Part shown: positions 32,979 through 43,414 of the stretch, piece by piece
Layout: every line of letters begins with the position of its first letter
How positions within the stretch are numbered: the stretch's first letter is position 1
Source: Mesostigma viride
Taxonomy: Eukaryota; Streptophyta; Mesostigmatophyceae; Mesostigmatales; Mesostigmataceae
Reading direction: 5' to 3'
NCBI GenBank assembly: GCA_009746045.1
Contig: RPFO01000380.1
Coordinates: forward strand, 1,334,520 to 1,398,519
DNA: 64,000 nucleotides
Notes under the pieces: generated by a model
The model's database searches: none
Told to the model about the DNA's origin: nothing
What the model saw: the letters and a program-made list of their open reading frames with translations, nothing else
Made by a program: the position numbers and the translations under genes

Positions 32979-34675
32979 TTAACCCCTAAATGGTCTGAGA
33001 TCCTGCCGATAAATCGGCTGGATCTTCACAATTTTGCAAACCAGATGCCATCCAACCTACCCATATCCAATGGCTGTCCTTGGGGGCCAAGCATGTCCAT
33101 GAGTTGCCCTTCGGGTTGGTATATCACAACCTCACATATATGCAGGGTAGGCCATGTATAACTGCCGTCAAAGTCAGGGGGGTCAAGACGCGCGTTTTCA
33201 TTTTTGGTAGAATGTGCATTTTGAATTATGTTATAAGACCTAGGCACCTACCACTTCAGGGATGATAAACAATTAGTTGCTGAACAGTTTGAGCCATTGG
33301 GGTCATCATTTGGGTGGGTATACCAGCAGTTACACCCAGTACAGCCCATAGGGGTACCGTTGGTAAAAAGCAACCAAGGGGGTAGGGGTGGGCATACTAC
33401 CTACTAATATAGCCACCAACCATGCCAAACAATACATTTCCCTTCCACAATGATGGGGAAACATAACTGCATCATCACACTGCCCTTACATGGCACCTAT
33501 GTGCAGGTGCTACCTTGTCCATGCACGTAGGTAGCGTGGTACGGATACCCTACGCAAGGCATGCATTCTAGGAGGCAGCCACCAACAAACTAGTGATGTT
33601 GAGCCTATTTCAGCCTGCCCTAGCAAGGATAAACTAGGCCTAAGCTGCTATAGCTTGCCAGGTGATGGCCAGCACACCTGGTGGCACATGCTGTCAATGG
33701 GAAGCTTTAACTCACCAGTTACGTGCTTGATGATGCCACAGCGACCAGCCAACTGCCTCACACTCATGCAATATGTGTATGGGAAATGTATAACAAACAT
33801 ATATGGAGGTATTCAAACCCATACAGCCTCTAAAACTTATCACCATCACCCTGTGGCAGGTCAACTGACTGAGGGAAGCATCTAAGAAGGGTGTTTTAGA
33901 AAGGGGCCAGGCCAGGGTCAAGAAAGAGCATGAATAATGCAAAAAGAATGTGCTACACAAGCTAGAACGTATATATAAACGTCAAACATCGATAGGAAAA
34001 CGATGATTAAGCTTTACCAGGCATGGATGGCGTTACCTTGGCCCAGGCGGTGGCCGCAAAATGGCGCATTTCGGCACACCAAAGTTGTGCAGCATGGTCG
34101 CTGGATTCGGCGATTTCTGGCCACCCTTGCACGTTTACGACTACTATGTATCATAAAAAGTATAAAGAAACCGATATATCCTTTAAAATACGCCGGAAAG
34201 GTATTGCTGTCAACGTTTCTATCGTCCGGCCTGATCGCAGTTTTTTCCAGCAAGAACGCTGCCGACACCTATCAAATGGCATTCCCGCGAACCAGAAATT
34301 GGCCTGTATGATCTTTAGGACGTATAAAATCAATATCCTAAGTTTTGTCAGAAAATTCGAACGAAAACGTAAATGCCATGCGTGGGCGCAAGCCGCCATG
34401 GCCAGGTCGTCGTTTTCCGGAATGCACGTTGTACGTGAAAAAGTACCCTGACCCCTTGTACTTTGACCGGCCAGAACACCTCTATAACTTTGTCAGAAGT
34501 ATGCAAACCCATATACCATGCTTTAGAGTATTTTATAAACTTTCGATCTTCTCAGCTAAACGTTTCCTAATTCTCAATAGTTTTCGCGGCATTTGGTCGC
34601 CCGAGAAGGGGCCGATGCATCGGCTGGAACTCGATTTTTGGCGGAAAATCGGCCGCAAGACCATTTAGGGGTTAA
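32979..34675. mobile_element. TTAA-flanked non-autonomous DNA element (piggyBac-like), copy 1
   Basis: The ends read TTAACCCCTAAATGGTC and its perfect complement (GACCATTTAGGGGTTAA), a 13-bp inverted repeat starting CCCC between TTAA target copies. TTAA targets and C-rich ends are the hallmark of piggyBac. The 1.69-kb body has only short frames and no transposase. It sits in the gypsy leader. A second copy with the same end starts at 62726 in inverted orientation. Confidence 0.8.
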
Positions 34676-35904
34676 TAACCGTAATGGATAGGGAGCCAAA
34701 CTCTAAGGTGAGAGGAGTATCTACACTAGAGGAGGATGACACCGTAGGACAAGGGGGAGATGGAGGTGGTGTACAACCAAAACAAGGCTATCTACCGAAG
34801 GGCGAGCAAGAGGAGCAGGACGAGAATGGAGGCCTACATCTGATTCACTATGAGTTAAAAGGTAGGTCTGAGTTTCTTCAAAGGACATAAACTTCTTATA
34901 TTTGGGGACAGTATATGTACACGACTAAACGAACTTCCTAGCATCGGCCCACGATAAGAAAATAGATGCCCATTGAGGGGTAATAACTACGTAGTACTTA
35001 TTTTGCTAAGCTATTATTACTAGTCGAATGAGAAGGAAAAGAACGTCTTGGGGGTACAGCACCAGAGGTAGGGGCTGCAGGAAGGGTAGAAGTATAGTGA
35101 CAGGGGGAGGACGTATTGGCTCACTGGCCCGTTGCTGGGCAGCCCTAACCTTAGGGGTATCAGTAGGGTTACCTTGTACATTGAAGGCAGGGGTATAGGG
35201 GAAGACCGATCAGGTTTCATAGGCAATAGTAGGCACTGATATGGGAGTCGTTGAAAGATGGCGCCCAAATGGTCGTCGATGACCAACGCCGTAGCCGAGG
35301 AACTCCTGCTGTGGGGTACAACACCAACCACAAGGGTCTAAACAGTAGGCATATACATCCAAGCGTAAAAGAGAGTGGAAGGCGATGAACAACGTTCTAG
35401 CATCGGCGACTAGCCGAATCTATTCCTAGGCACTTTCCTATTCTAGCCGATTCCTAATGAACGGATAGGAGGCACTTGAGGTGGAGGAGGTCCTACCTCT
35501 CCTCCCCCCCCCACAAAGCATCTATGATGCTCGCCTAGAGCTAACGAGCATATAAGAAAACGCAGCAGCGTGCACGGAAAAGAGGTGTAGTCTAAAGGGA
35601 CGCTAATCGTCCCACTATCCATCACTATTGAACCGTCAAACCCACTAGCTAACGTCAAACAGCACCCAGCAAGGAAATGCACAAACAGAAGGAAAAGGAA
35701 AAGGAACTAGCTACGTGAGGAGTTCATCCGCTTTGAGCAGGTCTAACTTCTAGGCAGGGCGTGTCCCGAATCGGGCAGCACTACCCCCCTAGCTTGACGG
35801 CGACCCGCCCATTACCTGTCAAGAGGTTGTCTTCTTCTGTGCCCTGGCCGCGGAAGGCCTCTGGCGTATAGGGTTGCAAGGGAACTTCGTCGCGTCTACC
35901 TAAA
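34676..35904 (-). other. Gypsy leader between the 5' LTR and gag
   Basis: No convincing gene: minus-strand frames of 60-100 codons lack domains. An isolated pyrimidine run (35503-35513) resembles the element's polypurine tract on the minus strand but does not abut an LTR. Confidence 0.5.
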
Positions 35905-35916
35905 CCTCCGCTACCA
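35905..35916 (-). promoter_or_regulatory. Gypsy primer-binding site
   Basis: One base inside the 5' LTR the minus strand reads TGGTAGCGGAGG. It starts with TGG, complementary to a tRNA CCA end, and is of the TGGTA type used with methionine tRNAs. The exact tRNA is not identified. Confidence 0.7.
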
Positions 35917-35917
35917 T

Positions 35918-36687
35918 TGTTACGTCCTGGCTCGACTCTATCCCAAACATCTCGCCTAACCTTACCTAAACTAGTGATGAGGCACCTACCTAGGAGTGAG
36001 GAGCTATATTGGCTATAAGACCTAGGACGCGACGACGCTGCTTCTCAATGCATTCCCTTATAATACGCCATATACCGAATAAAACCAGGGTACTACGAAG
36101 GAAACAATACTACACTGCCGTGACCCAACTAGCCTATATGTGTTAATTCATTTAACACACGCCGAGTGCCATTCACGAATTAGGACAACTGCTGCATAAA
36201 TGATCGCCGACAGGCGTGTATGCTCGGGCCGACATCGACCCTCGCCCACAGGACCAACGCACGTCCACAAGGTTCACACGCAGGATAAAAGGACCACTAC
36301 TAAAGTACGCAGCGCGGCGCGACTGCACCGAACCACCATACTGTACAATTGCCACGTCACAAGGCCCGGTACCGACCGGCCAAAAGGTCCTTACTACACG
36401 TCCATCTCCACCCTCCGCAATGATGCTGCCATGGGAGTGGACAATATTTCACCGGAGGTGGTTAAGATGCCTGAGCTTGAGCCCTTCCTCCGGGGTGTTT
36501 GCAACCGGATTCTAATGAGATTAGCATAGTACTCCGTGGCATGCCTTTGCGCATGACACGCAAGTACTTACTTACTTACTTACTTACACGTAAGCCTAGG
36601 AAAGTCAGCGAACTGCTCCGGAATGGCTGAGGCAACAAGGGACCTAATTTACGTCCGTAACAACAACAAAAGTTACGCGACGTAACA
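35918..36687 (-). repeat. Gypsy 5' LTR (770 bp, with nested 183-bp LINE scrap)
   Basis: It is the partner of 17592-18165, with two 3-bp indels (near 36129 and 36180) plus a 190-bp gain (183-bp insert and 7-bp TSD). Confidence 0.92.
36402..36584 (+). mobile_element. 183-bp LINE-derived retroposon with (ACTT)n tail
   Basis: The TSD TACACGT lies at 36395-36401 and 36585-36591, and the other LTR provides the empty site (around 18063-18070). The insert encodes STLRNDAAMGVDNISPEVVK, the LINE ORF2 segment just before RT motif A. After a TAG it ends in a short 3' UTR and (CTTA)4. RT core and C-terminus are absent, so it is an internally deleted or chimeric copy. Its tail unit differs from the (TTAA)n of the other LINEs. 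Confidence 0.82.
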
Positions 36688-36718
36688 CCTAGAATGTATT
36701 AAAAGCCATATGCCCATT

Positions 36719-38325
36719 AATTAATTAATTAATTAATAAGCACGTGACTGCGTCACGTGGGTGCCAATACAGAGTAAAGGAACCTTCAACCCTATATACA
36801 CAGTGAGAAGGAGGGAGGGCGCCCTAGCTTCTCTCACTGCCGCAGGTGGGCAGGCCACAGAGCGCTCTCTCCACGGCATGGTGCCGGGGCGCAACACTGT
36901 GGGTGCAATACAACCAGTGCAATACCATAGGTAGGCTGACGCATAGCTTATGCTACAAATGTGAGGTGGGCTCAAGACGTCGGCTAGTTAAGGCGCAAGC
37001 TGATGGCCACAAGGTGCCAGAGCTAATTGAAGGTACTATAACGCTGTGCGCTAATATCGTTTCAAGTGCTGTAATGCCTAAGCTATCCCATCATCGATTG
37101 CCCCCATCTAGACAACTAGCTGGAGTGCTCTATCCCGGGGAAGCCCGGGGGGGCTTCCACAGTTTCTTGTTGACGTAGAGGTCCCCGCCCCGCCAGTACA
37201 CTTGGGGCTTCTCGGGGTTGGTCTTGTGGCGGATGTAGTCGGGCCACTGATCGCGGCGTTGCTGCTGCTGGGCTGGCGTCAGGTCGTCGTCAAGCGACCA
37301 GGAGGTGTCCACCAGCTTCTTGCGGCGAGAGAGGAACCGAACTCGGGCTGTGATGTCGCTGAAGGTGAGGACCACTGGAGGGGGCCCAGCCTTGGCCCGT
37401 GGATGGGGCAGGCGGTAGGCGCCCTGCAGTATCGCACCTGGCAGCTGCATGCGCGCCAAGAGCTGTTTCTTCAGCTCGTCGAGAAGAGAGTCTGGGGTCT
37501 CCTCCGGCAGCATGTCGAAGCGCCTGAGGATGACCCGGCAGCGGCGACGGTCGCGGTCAGCGGCCTCGCGGCGCGTGTCTTCCAGCTCCTGGAGCTTGGT
37601 GGTGATGGCGGTCGTGGTAGAGGATGCCTGGCTCTTGAGCAGGTCCGCCCAGGAGGCGCGAGTCGAGGGGTCATCACTAGCCCTACCAGCAGGTTGGGCG
37701 GCGATGGTGGCCGTTCGCTCGGCGATCTCGGGGACCTGCGTGGCCAGGGCGTCTACCTTGGCGGCAACTGCCTCAAGTTTCACGGTGCCTTGGCCGACTC
37801 GGCCTTCCACCTGGTTAAGGCGGGTGGTCACAGTGGCTGTGGCCTCGGAAACTTTGGTGGCAATGTGCTCTTGCGTAGCAGTAAACTGAGGCTGGAGCTT
37901 AAGGGCGACTCTGGCTTCAATGTTGTTGACCTTGGCCGAGAGAGTGTTGAGTGGGCCGTCAGGCGCGTTCAGGGCGGCGAGCTGCTCAGCCATCGGCGCC
38001 AGCTGCTCCGCCACTGCAGCTCGGATGGAGTCCGTGCTGGGGGAGGTGCTGCTCTGCGGGGATGCTGCAGCTGCTGTGGCTGCCCGTCTGCGCTCATGCA
38101 GGAGGCTCCTGAGGCCAGCGTAGCCAATCTGGGTGATGTCGTGGGCGTCGCAGCGCAGGTAGCTGCACATGATGACTGCCTTCAAGTACGCCTCCGGTTC
38201 TTGAAGCAGCCATTCCCAGGCGGGCTTGGTGACCTTGTCGCCAGGGGTAGGCAGGAAAAGTTCGTCATGGCGGGCCAGGAACTTGATAACATCGTCACAT
38301 TGTTCCTTCGTGAGCGTAAAGATTT
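36719..38325 (-). mobile_element. LINE D, 5'-truncated ORF1-only LINE
   Basis: The TSD CATATGCCCATT (12 bp) lies at 36707-36718 and 38326-38337. The (TTAA)n tail at 36719-36738, the 3' UTR and the ORF1 are nearly identical to LINE C. Differences I see include CTAATTAAGG/CTAGTTAAGG and a 4-bp indel in the UTR. It starts inside ORF1, lacking about 80 N-terminal codons. It lies 14 bp beyond the gypsy TSD, within LINE E's 3' UTR. Confidence 0.92.
37130..38325 (-). pseudogene. LINE D ORF1 (N-terminally truncated)
   Basis: It matches LINE C ORF1 from about codon 82 (EIFTLTKEQCDDVIKF) to the same PPRASPG end without a visible frameshift. The near identity indicates recent activity of the family. 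There is no start codon of its own at the truncation point; internal ATGs are incidental. Confidence 0.9.
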
Positions 38326-38412
38326 CATATGCCCATTCTCAGGGATATGTGCTACATTTACTCCCAACGGAGTGATGTTGATAATTAATTAATTAATTAA
38401 TATATAGTGCGT

Positions 38413-38580
38413 GTAGTAGGCGTGCATGTACAAAAATTGGGTTAAATTAAATTAAATTATAACATCATTGCCTCCGTTGGGAGATCATGTAGCACATATT
38501 CCTTGATGGATGGTGGAGTGGAGAGAGCCGCGTAATCTAACTAACCTAACGCTAATCTATCTAGTCTAGAATTTAAATCC
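38413..38580 (-). other. LINE F 3' UTR, proximal part; right arm of a 38340-38500 palindrome
   Basis: AGGGATATGTGCTACATTTACTC...CAACGGAG and an inverted version (CTCCGTTGGGAG...ATGTAGCACATATTCC) flank LINE E's (TTAA)n tail. The palindrome arises because E's 3' end meets F's 3' UTR in opposite orientation. Confidence 0.65.
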
Positions 38581-39900
38581 TAACTACCCTACTCATCAAA
38601 ACGCCTCCTCCTCTTGGGGGGAGGTGGCTTGCCCACAGGGTCGGGCGCGTGTGAGCCTTGACAATCTTCTGCCACGTACCGCGTCTTGTTCTGCATGGCA
38701 GTCCAAAGAAGGGAGAGAGAGGAGTGGATGCGGTATTCAAACTGGGCTGGGACCAGTAGGTCATCCATGCAGCAACATCTGGATGTAGCTCGTGACATGT
38801 TTCCCTACCCTTAATTTGGGGAATGCCCTTGGGGCCAGGCCAGGTCAGAATATGCCGCCCTGGCTGGCCAAGCCGCTGGGGGCCTGCCAGACCAAGGGCG
38901 GTGTCGACCTGGCTAGTGCGAGCTATAGTAGGTGTCCTACAAATGCTATTCTACGTTGTCTAATCTCGTCCGAAATACGAGGCATGGGCACCGTGATACA
39001 AAGACTCTAATGACGGGCGCTTGGAAAACCCTACGTTCAGGACCTGTCGGAGCATCCTGTGAACTGTGCCGTCTAGCTTAGCTGCCAGTGTGGGTGTGAG
39101 TGTCCACGCCTCGGCGCCGGCCATACGTGAGCACCGTGAGGACGAGGACCTTGAAGAGCATATGCGCTTGCGGTGCTCGCCCCGAGGCCCTTGGAGCGCC
39201 AGTAGGTGTTGAGCGAACGAAGCCTAGCCCAGGCCAGGCCGATGCGGATGTCCACATCGTCGCGGCGGCCTGTCAGGGAGCCAACTCCCCAACAGTTTGA
39301 AGCGATCGCGGAACGGGATCGACCTCCGTCCCGTCGAGCAGGCGCGGCAGCGGCGGTGTACTGGAGGCCCCAATCACCATCGATCGCCTCAGTTTTGACA
39401 CTAATCTCCAACCCCACCGCCCTCGCCTCCAAGCCCAGACAGTCCAGCCAGGTCTGAATGTGCTCGGGGCTCGCGATGAGGGTGGTGTCTGACATCCGGA
39501 TAAATCAGGTCGGCCAGGCGGTAACCAGGTTTAACCCCGCCGTGCTCTTTCTCGCCAATGTCCAAGCCTGGCTCGATCGAACCCCTTAAGAGCAGTGAAG
39601 CGCGCACGTGCCCGGCGCATGACGTGATCCACGACAATAATGAATTACAGGTATGGACGGGGACAGGACACAACCTTGCCACACCCCGTGGTGAAGGGGG
39701 AATGCATGCATGGTGGGGTACGTGGTGCCTTCCGCAGTCCGCACTACTGCCTGTGAGCCCTCATACAGTACGTACGTCGACGAATGGCAGCAATAAACGC
39801 TGGTGGTACCCAATCCAGCTCTAGCTAGGATGGCCCAAAGAGCCTCCCAGAGGACCGTGTCAAAGGTCTTGATATATAGTCAACAAAAATGAAGACCAGG
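38580..39900 (-). pseudogene. LINE F ORF2 (RT) remnant
   Basis: On the minus strand in order: VFIFVDY/KTFDTVLWEALW (motif A), YEGSQAVVRTAEGT with FPLHHGVWQGCVLSP (motif B region), a TTLIASPEHIQTWLDCLGLE stretch after the missing YADD, RIGLAWARLRSLNTYWR, and a C-terminal end with PPPPKRRRRFDE before the stop near 38590. Numerous frameshifts are present. The EHIQTWLDCL block matches LINE H at the window start, so F and H are related. Confidence 0.8.
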
Positions 39901-39969
39901 GGCAAACTGTCGGGGCAAAGGCGATGTACAAAGCCACAGTCTAACTATTCTACACTACTACTGCTGTAT

Positions 39970-40111
39970 TCCCCTAAGCTGGGGTCGCTGGGGCCGGCGT
40001 GCCATGCAGGGCTTGTGGCCGACGTACTATGACCGCCCCCTTCCAGTACACCGGCTGACCCGCCTTGGTCTGCCGGAGCTGGAGGTAGGCCGGAGCTGCA
40101 TGGAGGTAGGC
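39970..40111 (-). pseudogene. LINE F ORF1, C-terminal end
   Basis: The minus strand encodes TYLQLRQTKAGQPVYW-like sequence matching LINE E ORF1 (near 17100-17170). A TAG and the same TACAGCAGTAGTAGTGTAGA 3' block follow. The 5' truncation lies at 40111, with a small local duplication of GGAGGTAGGCCGG (40081 and 40101). Confidence 0.7.
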
Positions 40112-40119
40112 CGGTCACC

Positions 40120-40311
40120 ATCCATGCAACATGTTGCGATCCATTTTCCGTATTGCATGGCTACGCTGCTCATGTTCGGAATGAGGACCTGTACCTCGGC
40201 ATGCCATATATCACGAGCACCATCAAGCAGCGGCGCCTGCAGCCAGCTATAGTAGGGCACTTAGCTCGCACCAACCAGGTCAGTAGACACGGCTAGCTCA
40301 CGTGCATGTCC
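40120..40311 (+). pseudogene. LINE H, piece 2: ORF2 C-terminal segment
   Basis: It continues LDGAVT of piece 1 in frame: NEDLYLGMPYITSTIKQRRL and IVGHLART match the conserved LINE ORF2 pattern (…RRLxxxGHxxR). It is interrupted at 40311 by copia-2 (TSD TGTCC, 40307-40311). A TAG after VSRHG marks decay. Confidence 0.8.
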
Positions 40312-40784
40312 AGTTAGATTGCGGTGGGATATATTGCTTGAGAACACTGAAGGCTGTGAGCAATGAATTGCTTGGTTCATTAGAAAATAGGTTTACCCTT
40401 TATCAACGTTCCTCTCACCGGCTGCGCCGCCAGTGACCGTTGGGTGCAGACCGTTGGCCCGAGGCCACACGATGACAGGTAGCAGTCTAGTCACTGCATC
40501 GTGCGATCACAGATCAATGCACGCTGCAGTACGGTCCCTATCTAGGATACTCTAGTACCGTCCAATGACAGGACACTACGTATACTGGGTACTGACATCT
40601 GTCACGTACCTCAGTACCCAAAGTACCTATCTAGGGAAACGTATGCGACTCGACTAGCATTCCTATCTGCATAGCCCACGTGGTATTTATATTCACATAC
40701 CAACGTAGGTTTACAAGGCTTATTCATACGTTGTATTCACAATGCCTTTGAGACTTAGTCTACAGCAAAGCATGGAGACTAACT
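40312..40784 (-). repeat. Copia-2 3' LTR (473 bp)
   Basis: I see no difference from 56865-57337, implying very recent insertion. The sequence inside (ATAATAAAACAATACTGG on the minus strand) is the candidate polypurine tract. Confidence 0.93.
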
Positions 40785-40809
40785 CCAGTATTGTTTTATT
40801 ATTTATTTC

Positions 40810-42539
40810 TTAACTCGTCGTCTGTCCCAACTCAGTCCTCACAGGAGGACTGAGTTGACAACTTTCAACCGCGTGTAGCGACTAGGTGGGGGGTCCATCC
40901 CAAATGTTTTGATGTGGATCGGGGGTGTACTAGATGTCATTTTGTTGGCAAAAATACTGCATATGTGAAAACTTGACCCGAACACCTGAAAATTACACGG
41001 ACGTTGGGCACCGCTCGCGAATTTGCATTTTTCGGGATAAGAACGAGTGGGAAAAATTCAATCAAATCCTGGTGCATGAAGAAAAAATATAGGCATGTAA
41101 ACAATATAGTTCTTGAAACGTGGCAAAAAACTGGGCTCACTTTGGCCACTGCAACTGCCTGAAACAATTAAAAAACTCTCAGTCCTCAGGAGAGGAATGG
41201 GGCTTTTGCTAACTTTGCTAGCATGTAAGTGCGGTCATACTACACAATACCGTGGCCACCAACCATCCCAATCAACTCATTTCCCTTCAAGCATTACAGG
41301 ACAACACACTTGCATCATCATACTTCAGGTATATCATACCTTATCATGTAGTGAGAGCCTATGCATGCATGTAGGGAATGGGCTTGGATACCTACCAACA
41401 AAGGGTTATGTTATAAGTGTCAACCACCAATATAATGGGTAGGTTAAGCATATTTCCATTGTTTCTAACAACAATAGATATGGCTATAACTGTTTTGCCT
41501 TGCCATGATGTGGCCAACATATTTGCTGGCACATGATGGCAGTGGTTTGTCACCAAGACTTTTCACTCACCCGTAAAAGCTTGAATGCACCCTTGACGCA
41601 GCCCGTGGCCACACAATCATGCAGTATGAACGTAGCAAGAGAATAACTAACATCTACGAAGGTGTTTAAACCTAATCACAGCTCCTAAAACCCTGCACAA
41701 CTACACTGGGTTAAGGCAAATGCCTGCTAACATCATCTGAAAAGGGGGTTTTAGAGAGGGGCAGGCAACGGTCAAGAAACAGCATCAAGACCTGAACCTG
41801 ACAACGCCTCGCAAGCTTAAACTCATGTACGAACATCAAGGAACGAAGAGGCAACGATTATCCGGCTTTACCTGGCACGGCTGGCGTTACCTTGGCCCAG
41901 GCGGTGCCCGCAAAAGTGGCACTCTTCGGCACATAGACCATGACGTGACAGAATGGTCGAAATCATCAAATCTATACTGTCACTCAATTTATTCTAATAC
42001 AATGCATGTTAAAATGTAGAAAGAAACCTATCAGCCGTTGAAATTGCGCCGGAAAGCAAGCGCCGTCATCAATTCCGTCGACCTGCCTTATCGCAGATTT
42101 TTCCAGCAAGAACAGTGCCGACACCGGGTAAATCGCATCCCCGCGAGCTAAAAATTGATTTTTATCATCTTTAGGGCATGTTAAATCTATTTCCTGAGTT
42201 TGGACAGCTAACTCGTCCGCAAACGTAAACTGCATGCATGGGCGCGAGCCGCCATGGCTAGGTCGTGCATTTCCGGAACTCGCGTTTCACGTGGAAAAGT
42301 ACCCTTACCACCTGTACTTTGACCGTACATTTAGCCGCTTATACCAAATCCAAAAAAATCCCAAAAATATGTCCAAGAAAGATCTTTTCACGTAGTATTT
42401 GAATAAATTTTGAGAGAATTTTTTTGACAAACATTCTGACCGTGGCGAATTTTCTACGAAACCCAAAAACTCGGTCCTCTAGAGAGGACTGAGTTCAACT
42501 CAGTCCTCCGTAGAGGACCAGGGACAGACGACGAGTTAA
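40810..42539. mobile_element. TTAA-flanked non-autonomous DNA element (piggyBac-like), family 2
   Basis: The ends are TTAACTCGTCGTCTGTCCC and its perfect complement. Just inside are inverted CAGTCCTC...GAGGACTG blocks at each end. The body shares diverged blocks with the 32979-34675 element (e.g. GGCACGGCTGGCGTTACCTTGGCCCAGGCGGTG versus the region at 34020-34060), so the families are related. No transposase. It is inserted 25 bp inside the copia-2 3' LTR. Confidence 0.75.
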
Positions 42540-42884
42540 TGCAGGTCTGCACCCCCAACATTATTGTTATTGTTTTTAAGTTGATTAGGGGTACAAAAGA
42601 GACATGGCTGGTTGAGCCAGGTTGGTTACAGCTGGCTGTTCTGGCCAGGTGTTATATTGCACATTAAATAAGGTGTACACAGCTGGCTGGTTTGGCCAGT
42701 TACTGAAGCACACATTAAGTAAATGGATACAGAGCTTGTGTCCTCAAGCTGCAAATGGATACAAATCTGACCTAGCCAGCACTCACACCCCACAACGAAT
42801 GTGTTGAATTTTATGGCGCCCAGCAGCTATCGCTGTGGTAAGGGGGTGTGGTGGTTGTGTACTGTGCTATGGCCAGTCATTTAT
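42540..42884 (-). other. Copia-2 3' untranslated region
   Basis: It lies between the RNase H stop and the TTAA element. It contains a short duplicated TGGTT(G/T)xGCCAG motif (near 42608, 42630 and 42690). No gene. Confidence 0.5.
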
Positions 42885-43409
42885 TCAAACACTGACTCTG
42901 ATATCATAGGGGTTCATGTTCTGAAAGAGGAGCTGGTACTGTTGGCCAGCAGCATCCCGCAGCTTCGTGAGAGCGTCTGCTGGGTTGTCCTCATCATCCA
43001 CATGAGTCCAGCTGGAAAAATAGGTGGCCTCCTGTTTGAGGATCACCCAATCCAAGTCAGTGTGGACAGCAGCAGAGACAGATTTCTTGGTTAGAAAACT
43101 GATCACAGATTGGCTGTCAGTATAGAGATGTGAGATGACATTGCATGTGCTGCCTGCCTGGGTTTGTAGCCAGGTGAGCATGTGCTGCAGGGAACGAGCA
43201 TGCAATGCAGCAGACACCACAGCACGACATTCAGCTGAGTTGCTGCTGCCAGGTTTTCTGCGGTGTAGCCTGCTGTACCAGGAAGTGAGGGACATGTAAT
43301 CTGACCTGTTGGTGAGAAAAAACAGCCCTGATTCCCGTGCCCCCATCTGATTGATTGTTCTGCTCTCCATGGAGCTGTCCATGACACTGTGTATGTGGAT
43401 GTCTTCCAT
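42885..43409 (-). CDS. Copia-2 RNase H domain
   Basis: VMDSSMESRTINQ (Asp), SAECRAVVSAALHAR (Glu), HLYTDSQSVISFL (Asp) and DNPADALTKL (Asp) give the Ty1/copia RNase H tetrad. It is close to copia-1 in length and order. It is out of frame with RT because of a C7/G7 homopolymer at 43432-43438; the protein sense (PPLILHGLNLMEDIH) runs through it. Confidence 0.88.
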   Translation of the reverse strand: MEDIHIHSVMDSSMESRTINQMGARESGLFFLTNRSDYMSLTSWYSRLHRRKPGSSNSAECRAVVSAALHARSLQHMLTWLQTQAGSTCNVISHLYTDSQSVISFLTKKSVSAAVHTDLDWVILKQEATYFSSWTHVDDEDNPADALTKLRDAAGQQYQLLFQNMNPYDIRVSV

Positions 43410-43414
43410 CAGAT

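Larger units (their letters stand above)
17592..36687 (-). mobile_element. Ty3/gypsy LTR retrotransposon (defective), with three nested insertions
   Basis: LTRs starting TG and ending CA lie at 17592-18165 and 35918-36687. They are flanked by a perfect 5-bp TSD, CCTAG (17587-17591 and 36688-36692). On the minus strand the order is leader, gag, CCHC knuckle, protease, RT, RNase H and integrase zinc domain, which is Ty3/gypsy order. Copia-1 splits RT. A TTAA-flanked DNA element sits in the leader. A 183-bp LINE scrap sits in the 5' LTR. The coding parts carry frameshifts and three in-frame stops, and the integrase core is missing, so this copy cannot move itself. Without the insertions it is about 9.5 kb. 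Confidence 0.9.

Noticed and set aside
35503-35520. Second polypurine-tract-like run (CCTCCCCCCCCCACAAAG) upstream of gypsy gag
   Set aside because: It does not adjoin an LTR and no LTR-like repeat follows; it probably reflects low-complexity sequence in the leader.
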